Source: Methylocystis sp. MJC1 (lineage in GTDB: Bacteria; Pseudomonadota; Alphaproteobacteria; Rhizobiales; Beijerinckiaceae). From it: a DNA stretch of 64,000 nucleotides. The DNA lies in assembly GCF_026427715.1 (NCBI RefSeq), contig NZ_CP107558.1, positions 3,813,001 through 3,877,000 on the forward strand, read 5' to 3'. Position numbers and translations under genes: made by a program. The notes under the pieces are model-generated. The model worked only from the letters and a program-made list of their open reading frames with translations, did not search any database and was not told the origin of the DNA. Of the stretch, positions 23,593 to 31,834 are shown one piece after another. Every line of letters begins with the position of its first letter. Position 1 is the stretch's first letter.

Positions 23593-24561
23593 ATGAATCG
23601 CTTCCGACTCGCTTTTCTTTTAGCCGCCCTGGCCTCGCCGTCCGCAGCCTGGGCGGGCGAAACGGCCGTCCGCCTTGCGCCGATCGACGATATGAAGGCG
23701 GTCGTCGCTTCTGTCGAACCCGCGCACCAACTCATGGCCCGAGCCCGCATTGGCGGCACGGTGACGACGCTCAAGATCAAGGAAGGCGACACGGTGGCCG
23801 CCGGGGCCGAGATTGCGCTCGTCGCCGACCAAAAGCTTTTTCTGCAAATGCAGTCGCTCGATCAGCGCATTCGCGCCCAGCAGGCGCAGCGCGACAAGGC
23901 TCAGAGCGACTTCGACCGCGCGCAAGAGCTTCTGCGCCGCGGCACCTCAACCAAGGTCATGTTCGATCAGGCCAAGACCGCGCTCGACGTCGCAGAGCGC
24001 AATCTCGCCGCGCTGCAATCCGACCGCGGCGTGATCGAGCAGCAGACGGCGGAAGGCTCGGTGAAGGCGCCGGGCGCCGGCCGCATTCTGACCATCCCCG
24101 TCTCCGTCGGCCGTGTGGTGATGCCCGGCGAAACGATCGCGACTCTCGCCGAGAACAATTACATCCTGCGCCTGCAATTGCCGGAGCGCCACGCCCGCTT
24201 CATGCGCGCCGGCGATCGCGTCGAGATCGGCGAACGCGGCGTCAACACCGGCGCCGGCGCCCGCAAGGAAGGGCGCGTGCGCATCGTCTATCCTGAGATT
24301 CAAGGCGGCCGCGTGATCGCCGACGTCGACGTGAAGGGGCTGGATAATTATTTCGTCGGCGAGCGCGCCCGCGTCTATGTGACGACCGGCAAGCGCGACA
24401 CGATCCTCGCACCGAAATCCGCCGTCTATCGGCGCGCCGGCGTCGACTTCGTTCGCCTCGCGGACGGCGCCGAAGTGGTCGTGCAGACCGGCGACGCGCA
24501 TGGCGAGACGATCGAGATTCTCACGGGTCTCCATGACGGCGATGTGGTGCACACGCCATGA
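23593..24561 (+). CDS. RND efflux periplasmic adaptor (membrane fusion protein)
   Basis: A 322-residue adaptor. Signal peptide MNRFRLAFLLAALASPSAAWAG; lipoyl-like halves flanking a short coiled-coil hairpin (about residues 85-135, RAQQAQRDKAQSDFDRAQEL), then beta-barrel domains. The family motif GGTVTTLKIKEGDTVAAG marks the first lipoyl half. It is shorter than AcrA-type adaptors (about 380-400). Start at 23593 after GGGAG, 39 bases beyond a BigR-like operator. It overlaps the pump gene by 4 bases. No TolC-type outer-membrane gene is in the cluster. Confidence 0.9.
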   Translation: MNRFRLAFLLAALASPSAAWAGETAVRLAPIDDMKAVVASVEPAHQLMARARIGGTVTTLKIKEGDTVAAGAEIALVADQKLFLQMQSLDQRIRAQQAQRDKAQSDFDRAQELLRRGTSTKVMFDQAKTALDVAERNLAALQSDRGVIEQQTAEGSVKAPGAGRILTIPVSVGRVVMPGETIATLAENNYILRLQLPERHARFMRAGDRVEIGERGVNTGAGARKEGRVRIVYPEIQGGRVIADVDVKGLDNYFVGERARVYVTTGKRDTILAPKSAVYRRAGVDFVRLADGAEVVVQTGDAHGETIEILTGLHDGDVVHTP

Positions 24562-27500
24562 GCCAGGAAAAGGAAAACGCCAAGCAATTCCACCCCGGCA
24601 TCAGCGGCACGCTGACGCGGACCTTCATCAATTCGCCGCTGACGCCGCTTCTGCTGCTGGCCTCGATTCTCGTCGGCCTCATCGCGCTGCAAGCGCTGCC
24701 ACGCGAGGAGGAGCCACAAATCTCCGTGCCCATGGTCGACATCATAGTGCAGGCGAACGGCTATAAGGCGGAGGATGCGATCGAGCTCATCACCCGTCCG
24801 CTCGAAGACATCATCAAGGGCGTCAATGGCGTCGAGCATGTCTATTCGCAGACGCGCGACGATCAGGTGATGGTGACGGCGCGCTTCTTCGTTGGCACGC
24901 CGCAGGACAACGCCGTGCTGCGCGTGCACGACAAGATTCGCGCCAACATATTGGACTTGCCCAAAGGGATTCCCGAGCCGGTCATCATCGGCCGCGGCAT
25001 CGACGACGTCGCCATTGTGGTGCTGACGCTGTCCGCAAAGCCCGAGCGCGCCAACGGCTGGACCGACAATGGGCTCTACCAAGTCGCCGAGGAGCTGCAA
25101 CACGACCTGACCAAGGTCGAGAATGTGGGCTTAAGCTATATCGTCGGCGGCAGTCCCAACCAGATCCGCGTCGAAGCCGATCCGGAGCGCCTGTCGCAAT
25201 ATGGCGTGACGCTCAACCAGCTCATCGACAAGCTGACCAACGCCAACCGTTCCTTCATGGTCGGCGCCTTCCGCGAGGACAACCATTCCATCCCCGTCGT
25301 CGCGGGTCAGACGCTGCAGGGCGTGCCCGACATCGGCCTGTTGCTGCTGACGACGCGCGACGGACGGCCTGTCTATGTGAAGGATGTGGCGAATGTCATC
25401 GTCGGCGCCGCCGAGCCCGACAAGCGTAGCTGGACGATGACGAAGGAGAAGGACGGGGAGCTCTTGAAGCGCCCGGCCGTCAGCATCGCCATCGCCAAGC
25501 GCAAGGGCGCCAATGCGGTGATCGTCGCCGAGGACGTGCTGCATCGGCTGGAGTCCGTCAAAGGCCGCATCGTTCCGGAAGACCTGGAGATCGCCGTCAC
25601 TCGCAACTATGGCGAGACCGCCACGGAAAAGGCCAACGAGCTTCTCTTCCATCTCGCGCTCGCGACTGTCTCCATTGTTCTGCTCATTGTCGTGATGGTC
25701 GGCTGGCGCGAGGGCGTCGTCGTCTTCGTCATTATCCCGACGACAATCCTGCTCACCCTCTTCGCCTCCTGGCTGATGGGCTATACGATCAACCGCGTCA
25801 GCCTCTTCGCGCTCATCTTCTCAATCGGCATTCTCGTCGACGACGCCATCGTCGTGGTGGAGAACATTGTCCGTCACTGGCAGATGCGCGGTTCGCGCAG
25901 CCTCATCGACACCGCCGTCGAGGCCGTGGCGGAGGTCGGCAATCCGACCATCGTCGCCACTATGACCATCATCGCCGCGCTTCTGCCGATGATGTTCGTT
26001 TCGGGTTTGATGGGGCCCTATATGAGCCCCATTCCGGCCAACGCCTCGCTGGCCATGGTGTTCTCCTTCTTCGTGGCCATGACGATCACGCCCTGGCTAC
26101 TGTTGAAGATCGCCGGCAAGCGTTTCGAACAGGAAGGTGGCGCGGGCCATGACCACTCCCACGAACGCGGCGCCATGGGCAATTTCTACGCCCGCATCGC
26201 CACGCCTTTGTTGCAGGGCCGCAAGCGCTCGCAACGCTTTCTCACCGCCGTGGGCGTGGCGACGCTGCTCTCGCTCGGCCTCTTCGCCACGAAGAGCGTG
26301 CGCGTGAAACTGCTGCCTTTCGACAATAAGTCGGAAGTCGCGGTCGTCGTCGATCTGCCGCGCGGCGCCTCGCTCGAAGAGACGGATCGCGTGCTGACCG
26401 CCGCGGCCGAGCGCCTCAAGGACATTCCGGAACTCACCTCCATCCAGTCCTATGCGGGCGCGGCCGCGCCCTTCAACTTCAACGGCCTGGTGCGTCACTA
26501 TTATGTGCGCTCGGCGCCGGAGATGGGCGATCTCGCGATCAACCTGCTGCCCAAGGACGAGCGCAAGCGCGCCAGCCACCCGATTGCTCTGGAGATTCGC
26601 GAGAAGCTCAAGGGCCTGCCGATGCCCGAGCATACGGCGATCAAAGTCGTCGAAGTGCCGCCGGGCCCGCCCGTGCTCTCGACGCTTCTCGCCGAAGTCT
26701 ATGGGCCCGACGCGCAGACGCGGCGCGATCTCGCGACCAAGCTGCGCAAGGCCTTCGACGCGGTCGATTTCGTCGTGGACACCGACGATTCATTCGGCCA
26801 GCGCGCCGAGCGGCTGCGCTTCGCGATCGATCAGGAGGCGCTCGAATATCACGGCGTCGAGGAACGCGCGGTCTACGACACGATCGGCGCTCTCGTCGGC
26901 GGCGTGAAGATCGGCTTCTCGCAAAGAGGCGGCGGCGCCAAGCCGATCGACATCACCGTCGCTCTCCCGCACGCGCAGATGACGCCTGGCGAACGCATTC
27001 TCTCGACGCCGCTCCCGGCCGGCGGCACCGTGCGCCAGGGCGCCAATGTCGAGCTCGGCGATGTGGTGAAGGCGACGCGCGAGCTCGGCTCCTATCCCAT
27101 CTTCCGCCACAATGGCCGCTTTGCCGAAATGGTGAGCGCCGAGGTCGCCGGACGTTTCGAGGCGCCGATCTACGGCATGTTCGCGGTCGAGGACGAGATC
27201 AACAAGATCGACTGGGGCCCCTCCGGCGCGCCGACGATCAAATATCACGGCCAGCCGCTCGACGACGCAAAGCCGACCTTCCTTTGGGACGGCGAGTGGG
27301 AGGTGACCTATGTGACCTTCCGCGACATGGGCGCGGCCTTCATGGTGGCGCTGCTCGGCATTTATCTGCTCGTCGTCGCGCAATTCGGCTCGTTCAAGCT
27401 GCCGCTCGTCATTCTCGCGCCCGTGCCGCTCACGCTCCTCGGCATCGTGCTCGGCCATCTGCTCTTCAACGCCGCCTTCACGGCGACATCGATGATCGGC

Positions 27501-27836
27501 TTCATCGCGCTTGCCGGCATCGTCGTGCGCAACTCGATCCTGCTCGTCGACTTCATCCGCCATCTGCGCGAGCGCGGCATGTCGCTACGCGAAGCTTTGG
27601 TCGAGGCGGGCGCGGTGCGCTTCAAGCCGATCTTCCTCACCGCCGCGGCGGCGATCATTGGCGCGGCCTTCATTCTCACCGACCCGATCTTCCAAGGTCT
27701 CGCGATCTCGCTCGTCTTCGGCCTCGCGTCCTCGACGGCGCTGACGCTGCTCGTGATCCCCGCCATCTATGTCGTCCTGCGCGACGACCAACGCCCAGCG
27801 GCGCCGAACGCGCCGGAAGGAGGGAAGCTCGCATGA
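24558..27836 (+). CDS. RND-family inner-membrane efflux pump
   Basis: A 1,092-residue pump of the AcrB/Mex superfamily with twelve expected membrane helices and two large periplasmic loops. TM1 is near residues 30-50 (LTPLLLLASILVGLIAL), followed by LPREEEPQISVPMVDI. The proton-relay aspartates of TM4 are in GILVDDAIVVVENI (about 424-437), and TM10 carries a family-typical segment near ALAGIVVRNSILLVDFI. A histidine-containing cytosolic loop (GGAGHDHSHERGAMG, about 530) is unusual. It is flanked by 4-base overlaps with the adaptor and the AhpD-like gene, so the four downstream genes act as one unit. Substrate unknown; the setting suggests sulfur species or thiol conjugates. Confidence 0.93.
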   Translation: MSQEKENAKQFHPGISGTLTRTFINSPLTPLLLLASILVGLIALQALPREEEPQISVPMVDIIVQANGYKAEDAIELITRPLEDIIKGVNGVEHVYSQTRDDQVMVTARFFVGTPQDNAVLRVHDKIRANILDLPKGIPEPVIIGRGIDDVAIVVLTLSAKPERANGWTDNGLYQVAEELQHDLTKVENVGLSYIVGGSPNQIRVEADPERLSQYGVTLNQLIDKLTNANRSFMVGAFREDNHSIPVVAGQTLQGVPDIGLLLLTTRDGRPVYVKDVANVIVGAAEPDKRSWTMTKEKDGELLKRPAVSIAIAKRKGANAVIVAEDVLHRLESVKGRIVPEDLEIAVTRNYGETATEKANELLFHLALATVSIVLLIVVMVGWREGVVVFVIIPTTILLTLFASWLMGYTINRVSLFALIFSIGILVDDAIVVVENIVRHWQMRGSRSLIDTAVEAVAEVGNPTIVATMTIIAALLPMMFVSGLMGPYMSPIPANASLAMVFSFFVAMTITPWLLLKIAGKRFEQEGGAGHDHSHERGAMGNFYARIATPLLQGRKRSQRFLTAVGVATLLSLGLFATKSVRVKLLPFDNKSEVAVVVDLPRGASLEETDRVLTAAAERLKDIPELTSIQSYAGAAAPFNFNGLVRHYYVRSAPEMGDLAINLLPKDERKRASHPIALEIREKLKGLPMPEHTAIKVVEVPPGPPVLSTLLAEVYGPDAQTRRDLATKLRKAFDAVDFVVDTDDSFGQRAERLRFAIDQEALEYHGVEERAVYDTIGALVGGVKIGFSQRGGGAKPIDITVALPHAQMTPGERILSTPLPAGGTVRQGANVELGDVVKATRELGSYPIFRHNGRFAEMVSAEVAGRFEAPIYGMFAVEDEINKIDWGPSGAPTIKYHGQPLDDAKPTFLWDGEWEVTYVTFRDMGAAFMVALLGIYLLVVAQFGSFKLPLVILAPVPLTLLGIVLGHLLFNAAFTATSMIGFIALAGIVVRNSILLVDFIRHLRERGMSLREALVEAGAVRFKPIFLTAAAAIIGAAFILTDPIFQGLAISLVFGLASSTALTLLVIPAIYVVLRDDQRPAAPNAPEGGKLA

Positions 27837-28216
27837 CCAATGATTGGCCCGAACTCGCCAAGGCGCTCTCTGCCGATCTTCGCAATCTGCGCGTCGGCGC
27901 GCCCGACGTGATGAAGACCTTCTCCGCCATGGCGACGACCGCCGGCGCGCCCGGCGCGCTCGACGCCAAGACGAAGGAGCTGATCGCCGTCGCCGTGAGC
28001 GTCGCGGTGCGCTGCGACGATTGCATCGCCTTCCACACGAAGGCCGCCGCCCAGCGCGGCGCGACGCGCGAGGAGATTTTGGAGACGCTCGGCATGGCGA
28101 TCTACATGGGGGCCGGCCCCTCGGTGATGTACGCGAGCCATGCGCTTTCGGCTTTCAACCAATTTGCCGGCGGCGAAGCCGCCAGCGCGCAAGCCCCTCA
28201 AGCCCAGACCGCTTGA
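27833..28216 (+). CDS. Carboxymuconolactone decarboxylase / AhpD-like protein
   Basis: A 127-residue all-helical protein of the CMD/AhpD fold with the redox motif RCDDCIAFHTKAA: a C-x2-C pair followed by the conserved His four residues later, as in AhpD proteins that reduce peroxidases or act as small disulfide reductases. The start ATG overlaps the pump stop by 4 bases (27833-27836). In a sulfur cluster it may reduce per- or disulfides; this is inference. The C-terminal AQAPQAQTA tail is variable. Confidence 0.9.
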   Translation: MTNDWPELAKALSADLRNLRVGAPDVMKTFSAMATTAGAPGALDAKTKELIAVAVSVAVRCDDCIAFHTKAAAQRGATREEILETLGMAIYMGAGPSVMYASHALSAFNQFAGGEAASAQAPQAQTA

Positions 28217-28238
28217 GCAAGAAGAAAGGAAGAAGAAA

Positions 28239-28583
28239 ATGCTGTCAGGCCTGATGTCCAAGCTCACCGGGGGCGGCGGCGAATTACCGACGATCGAGCA
28301 CGAGGATTTCGCCCGCCTCGTGAAGGAAGGCTCCTGCGCCATCGTGGATGTGCGCGAGCCGCATGAATATGCCGCCGGCCATGTGCCGGGCGCACGCAAT
28401 CTGCCGCTCTCGCAATTCGATCCGTCGAAGCTGCCGGCGGGCGATTGCGTGATCATCTGCCAGGCGGGCGGCCGCTCGGCCAAGGCGCTGGGGCAGGCGA
28501 TCCAGGCCGGCCGCAAGAATGTGCGCCACTATGCGCCGGGCACCGGCGGCTGGCGCGCGCGCGGCGGCGCGGTGCAGGCGTAA
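28239..28583 (+). CDS. Single-domain rhodanese sulfurtransferase
   Basis: A 114-residue rhodanese. Start MLSGLMSKL at 28239, after the A-rich GGAAGAAGAAA. N-terminal VDVREPHEYAAGHVPGARN (family VDVR-E--E---GHI-GA-N), active-site loop CQAGGRS with the persulfide-carrying cysteine at about residue 75, and GGWRARG near the end. It is the last gene of the RND operon, 22 bases after the AhpD-like gene. It is a natural acceptor for persulfide from SQR, handing it to Blh or a thiol. Confidence 0.94.
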   Translation: MLSGLMSKLTGGGGELPTIEHEDFARLVKEGSCAIVDVREPHEYAAGHVPGARNLPLSQFDPSKLPAGDCVIICQAGGRSAKALGQAIQAGRKNVRHYAPGTGGWRARGGAVQA

Positions 28584-28589
28584 CGCGGT

Positions 28590-28711
28590 TCCCCTTCCCC
28601 AACCCTCCCCCGCTTCGCGGGAGAGGGAGCAGATCGAGGCCTTCATACCCAGTGCTGGTCATGAGCATCCCCTCTCCCGCGTCAGCGGGGGAGGGACAGG
28701 GAGGGGGCCGG
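28590..28711. repeat. Two GC-rich hairpins of a CCCTCTCCC-type dispersed repeat
   Basis: CCCTCCCCCGCTTCGCGGGAG... and CCCCTCTCCCGCGTCAGCGGGG (within 28590-28630 and 28666-28711) are inverted relatives of each other. Repeats of the 'CTCTCCCGC..GCGGGAGAG' kind are common between genes in Alphaproteobacteria. They probably end the convergent transcripts on both sides. Confidence 0.55.
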
Positions 28712-28727
28712 CTTAGATTACCTGATA

Positions 28728-29315
28728 TCAGGCGGCGCGGCCGATTTCGGTCGCCCTGGACACTTCGTTCAGCTTGCCGGTCTTCACGTCATAGATATAG
28801 CCGTAGATCGGTATGTTCTTCGGAACCAGCGGATGCGAGCGGATGCGCGCGACGTCCTGGGCGACGCTCTCCTCCTGGTTCTTGATCGTGTGCCATTTAA
28901 TGAAATGACCCGCCGAGCAGCCGCCGCCATGCTGCGGGTTCGACCATTTCAACGTCGCCATGTCGAGTGCGGCCGTCGCGAGGTTGTCGTCGAGGAGCTC
29001 GCTCATCACCTCGTCGCAGAAAAGCTCCATGCCGCAATTGGTGTGATGGATCACGAACCACTCATTCGTGCCGAGCAGCTTGTGGGAAATGACCAGCGAA
29101 CGAATCGCGTCGTCGGACGCGCGGCCACCGGCGTTGCGGATCACATGGGCGTCGCCTTCGGAAAGGCCCGCATATTTCGCCGGGTCGAGACGCGCATCCA
29201 TGCAGGTCAGAATCGCGAAACCGCGCGCCGGCGGCAAAGCGAGATCGCCCTTCGAGCCGAAGCCCGATACATAAGCCGCATTGGCGGACAAAACTTCGTC
29301 GACGATCTTGCTCAT
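28728..29315 (-). CDS. Beta-carbonic anhydrase of the type D / CS2-COS hydrolase clade
   Basis: A 195-residue beta-class carbonic anhydrase: zinc ligands in CMDARLDP and HTNCGM, with HVIRNAGGR between them. The pattern ([24 protein letters not shown], and the C-terminal [13 protein letters not shown]) resembles M. tuberculosis Rv1284 and the clade that also contains CS2 hydrolase and carbonyl sulfide hydrolase. An insert with an extra cysteine ([13 protein letters not shown]) near residue 125 is not usual. Start at 29315, with GGGAG 6 bases upstream. It adjoins the sulfur operon tail to tail. Hydration of CO2 is the default; a COS/CS2 activity is a hypothesis. Confidence 0.85.
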   Translation of the reverse strand: MSKIVDEVLSANAAYVSGFGSKGDLALPPARGFAILTCMDARLDPAKYAGLSEGDAHVIRNAGGRASDDAIRSLVISHKLLGTNEWFVIHHTNCGMELFCDEVMSELLDDNLATAALDMATLKWSNPQHGGGCSAGHFIKWHTIKNQEESVAQDVARIRSHPLVPKNIPIYGYIYDVKTGKLNEVSRATEIGRAA

Positions 29316-29461
29316 CATTTTCTCCCACAAGCCAAACAAGCTTGTTCTGATTTTTCGCTTCGCCCAAGCCCGTTCGCACGGCGCTCCGGCGTTTCATTCA
29401 AGCAAATAAGGAATATTGTTTCCGTGACAAAGTCCCCGGTCGGCGCATAGAGAAGAAAAAA

Positions 29462-29514
29462 CGTGGCAGTTCGATGGTTGTTACAATATAACATCCACCC
29501 CAAGGGCTGCCACG
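29462..29514 (+). promoter_or_regulatory. Nested inverted repeats upstream of the hydrolase-patatin operon
   Basis: Outer arms CGTGGCAG (29462-29469) and CTGCCACG (29507-29514) enclose TGTTA-CAATA-TAACA (29479-29493). The AT-rich centre looks like a promoter/operator. The protein is unknown. The rest of 29316-29538 shows no gene. Confidence 0.5.
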
Positions 29515-29538
29515 GCCCATCTGAACATGGTTTAGCAA

Positions 29539-30423
29539 ATGTCTGAACTTGCTGATCTCTTCCCCGGTTTCGCATCGCACTGGATCGACACGCCGGCAGG
29601 CAAAATTTTCGCGCGGTCTCACGGCGCCGGACCGGCGCTCGTCCTGCTGCACGGCTTCGGCGAAACGCATGTGGCCTGGCGCAACATTGCGCCGAAGCTC
29701 GCCGAGCGCTTCAGCGTCGTCGCCATGGATTTACGCGGCTATGGCTGGTCGGCGGCGCCCGAGAGCGAGAAGGGCGAGGCCTATACGAAGCGCGAGATGG
29801 CCGACGACGTGGTCAAGGTCATGGAGGCGCTGGGCCATGTGCAATTCGCGCTTGTCGGCCACGACCGCGGCGCGCGCGTCGGCCTGCGCCTGGCGCTCGA
29901 CCATCCCGGGCGCCTGACGAAGCTCGCGCTGATCAACATCGCGCCGATCGACGACAATTTCGGCGCCGGCGACCTCTGGCGCTTGGGCCGCGCGCGCTTT
30001 CTCGCGACCGAGGCCCCGCGCCCCGAGGAGCTGATCGCCCTCGACCCCAACGACTTCCTCGAAGACGCGCTGAAAAGCTCGACGAAGGAGAAATCGCTCG
30101 ACGTCTTCGGCGCGGCGGCGCTGGCGCATTATCGCGCCGCCTTTAACGACCCCGCGCGCATCCACGCCTTTTGCGAGGACTTCCGCGCGGGCGCGACCCT
30201 CGACAAGGAAGCCCTGCTCGCCGACAAGGCCGCGGGCAAGAAGGTCATGACGCCCACGCTCATCCTCTACGGCGAAACGACCTTCCCCGCCGACGGCCCC
30301 TCGCTTGTCGACGCCTGGAAGGAATGGGGCGACGACGTCACCGGGACCGCCGTCGACGCCGGTCTTTACGCCATGGAGGAAGCGCCCGAGGCGACGCCGC
30401 AGGCTTTGGAACGCTTCCTCTGA
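29539..30423 (+). CDS. Alpha/beta-hydrolase, haloacetate-dehalogenase family, active site degraded
   Basis: A 294-residue hydrolase with the fluoroacetate-dehalogenase frame: LHGFGETHVAWRN oxyanion region, nucleophile D109 in VGHDRGARVG, and the carboxylate-binding arginines R110 and R113. Compared with the characterised enzyme RPA1163 (Asp110-Asp134-His280; halide-binding His155/Trp156), the catalytic acid is Asn (N133), the base is Leu (L276 in AGLYAMEEAPE, where the family has GH), and the HW pair reads as Arg-Ala. The frame is intact and coupled to the next gene by TGATG. It may be a pseudo-enzyme or have a changed reaction. Confidence 0.8.
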   Translation: MSELADLFPGFASHWIDTPAGKIFARSHGAGPALVLLHGFGETHVAWRNIAPKLAERFSVVAMDLRGYGWSAAPESEKGEAYTKREMADDVVKVMEALGHVQFALVGHDRGARVGLRLALDHPGRLTKLALINIAPIDDNFGAGDLWRLGRARFLATEAPRPEELIALDPNDFLEDALKSSTKEKSLDVFGAAALAHYRAAFNDPARIHAFCEDFRAGATLDKEALLADKAAGKKVMTPTLILYGETTFPADGPSLVDAWKEWGDDVTGTAVDAGLYAMEEAPEATPQALERFL

Positions 30424-31292
30424 TGAAGCGCCGCGGCGTTCTCGGCGGCAAGACGGTCGCCGTGGCGCTCGGCGGCGGGGGCGCGCGCGGCCTCGCACAT
30501 ATCAGCGTGCTGCAGGCGCTCGACGACTTGGGCGTGCGCCCCGTCGCCATGGCGGGAACCTCGATCGGCGCCATTATCGGCGCCGCCTATGCCGCGGGCT
30601 TCTCCGGCGCGGAGCTGCGCGCGCATACCGAGGCGATCTTGCGCAACCGGTTGGGCCTTGCGCGCAAGCTGCTTTACGCGCGGGCGCGGCGCCGCCAGCC
30701 GCTTCTGACGCGTCTTGCGCATCCGCTGCTTTTCGACGGCGTGCGTTTTCTGGACGCCTTCTGGCCCGAGGGCATGCCGGAACGTTTCGAGGATCTGGAC
30801 ATACCCATGACCGTGGTGGCGACCGACTTCCGTCGCCGCTGCGAGGCGGTGTTTTCGAAAGGGTCGCTGCGCACGGCCATCGCCGGCTCGATGGCGATCC
30901 CCGGCGTGGTGCGCCCGCCCAAAAGCGAGCTCGGCTATCTCGTCGACGGCGGCCTCGTCAATCCGCTCCCCTACGACCATCTGCAGGGGAAGGCCGACAT
31001 TATCGTCGCGGTGAATGTATCCGGCAATTCGGGCATGGAAAGCGAGACCCGCGCGCCCTCGCCCTTCCAGACGATGATCGTCGCAACCCAGATCCTCATG
31101 AACTCCATCAGTTCCCGCATGATCGAGGAAAACCCGCCGGACGTGCTGCTTGCCCCGGGCGTGCATCAATATCTGGCGCTCGATCTCTTCAAGGCGTCGC
31201 GCATTTTTGCAGCGGGCGACGCCTGCCGCGACAAATTGCGCGAGGGGCTGTTGAAGGCCGCCGAGCGGCTCGAACCTCAGCGCCGCGACTGA
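30423..31292 (+). CDS. Patatin-like phospholipase (RssA/NTE type)
   Basis: A 289-residue serine lipase of the patatin family: oxyanion loop LGGGGARGLAH (from about residue 16), nucleophile S47 in AGTSIGAI, and the catalytic Asp in VDGGLVNPLP (D175). It is the compact bacterial form, and no membrane anchor is evident. Its ATG overlaps the hydrolase stop by one base, so both proteins are made together. It runs 16 bases into the convergent tadA gene. Probable role: release of fatty acids from phospholipids; physiological substrate unknown. Confidence 0.9.
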   Translation: MKRRGVLGGKTVAVALGGGGARGLAHISVLQALDDLGVRPVAMAGTSIGAIIGAAYAAGFSGAELRAHTEAILRNRLGLARKLLYARARRRQPLLTRLAHPLLFDGVRFLDAFWPEGMPERFEDLDIPMTVVATDFRRRCEAVFSKGSLRTAIAGSMAIPGVVRPPKSELGYLVDGGLVNPLPYDHLQGKADIIVAVNVSGNSGMESETRAPSPFQTMIVATQILMNSISSRMIEENPPDVLLAPGVHQYLALDLFKASRIFAAGDACRDKLREGLLKAAERLEPQRRD

Positions 31293-31720
31293 AAGAAGTC
31301 GCGCAGCAATGTCGCCGCCTCGCTCTCGCGAAGGCCGCCATAGACGTCCGGCGCGTGATGGCAGGTCGGATGCGAGAAAAAGCGCGGCCCATGCTCCACT
31401 GCCCCGCCCTTCGGATCGTCGGCCGAAAAATAAAGCCTCCGGATGCGCGCGAAGGAGATCGCGGCGGCGCACATGGCGCAGGGCTCCAGCGTGACATAGA
31501 GATCGCAGTCGATCAGCCGCTCGCTGCCGATCGCCTCGCACGCGGCGCGAATCGCCAGCATTTCGGCATGCGCCGTGGGGTCCCTGTCGCGGAGCGTGCG
31601 ATTGCCGGCGGTCGCGATGATCTGGCCGGCGCGCAAGATCGCCGCGCCGACAGGCACTTCCTCGGCGGCGGCGGCCGCGCGGGCGGCGTCGAAGGCGGCT
31701 GCGAAGGGGTCGACAGTCAA
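31277..31720 (-). CDS. tadA: tRNA adenosine(34) deaminase
   Basis: Deaminates A34 to inosine in tRNA-Arg(ACG). 147 residues, the TadA length. Zinc and proton-shuttle motif HAEM, second zinc motif PCAMC (LEPCAMCAAAI), and substrate-loop signature ADDPKGGAVEHG, followed by C-terminal HAPDVYGGL as in TadA. Its 3' end overlaps the patatin gene by 16 bases on the opposite strand. It is divergent from the rluB-like gene; the 114-base gap between them holds both promoters. Confidence 0.93.
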   Translation of the reverse strand: MTVDPFAAAFDAARAAAAAEEVPVGAAILRAGQIIATAGNRTLRDRDPTAHAEMLAIRAACEAIGSERLIDCDLYVTLEPCAMCAAAISFARIRRLYFSADDPKGGAVEHGPRFFSHPTCHHAPDVYGGLRESEAATLLRDFFQSRR

Positions 31721-31834
31721 ATCCAGGCCTCCGCAGCATGAGGCGGAGAAAACGTCGCCTTCAAACCCGCCTTCATTTCGTTTATCTCCGTCGATCGCGC
31801 TTCAAAGCCATCCCGGCGCCTGCTATCAAAGATC

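Noticed and set aside
27284..28216. Long frame seeming to fuse part of the RND pump region to the AhpD-like protein
   Set aside because: The upstream part is the wrong frame of the pump gene; the true start is the ATG at 27833 overlapping the pump stop.
28590..28711. CRISPR-like array because of repeated CCCTCCCC strings
   Set aside because: Only two inverted GC-rich hairpins with no regular repeat-spacer unit.
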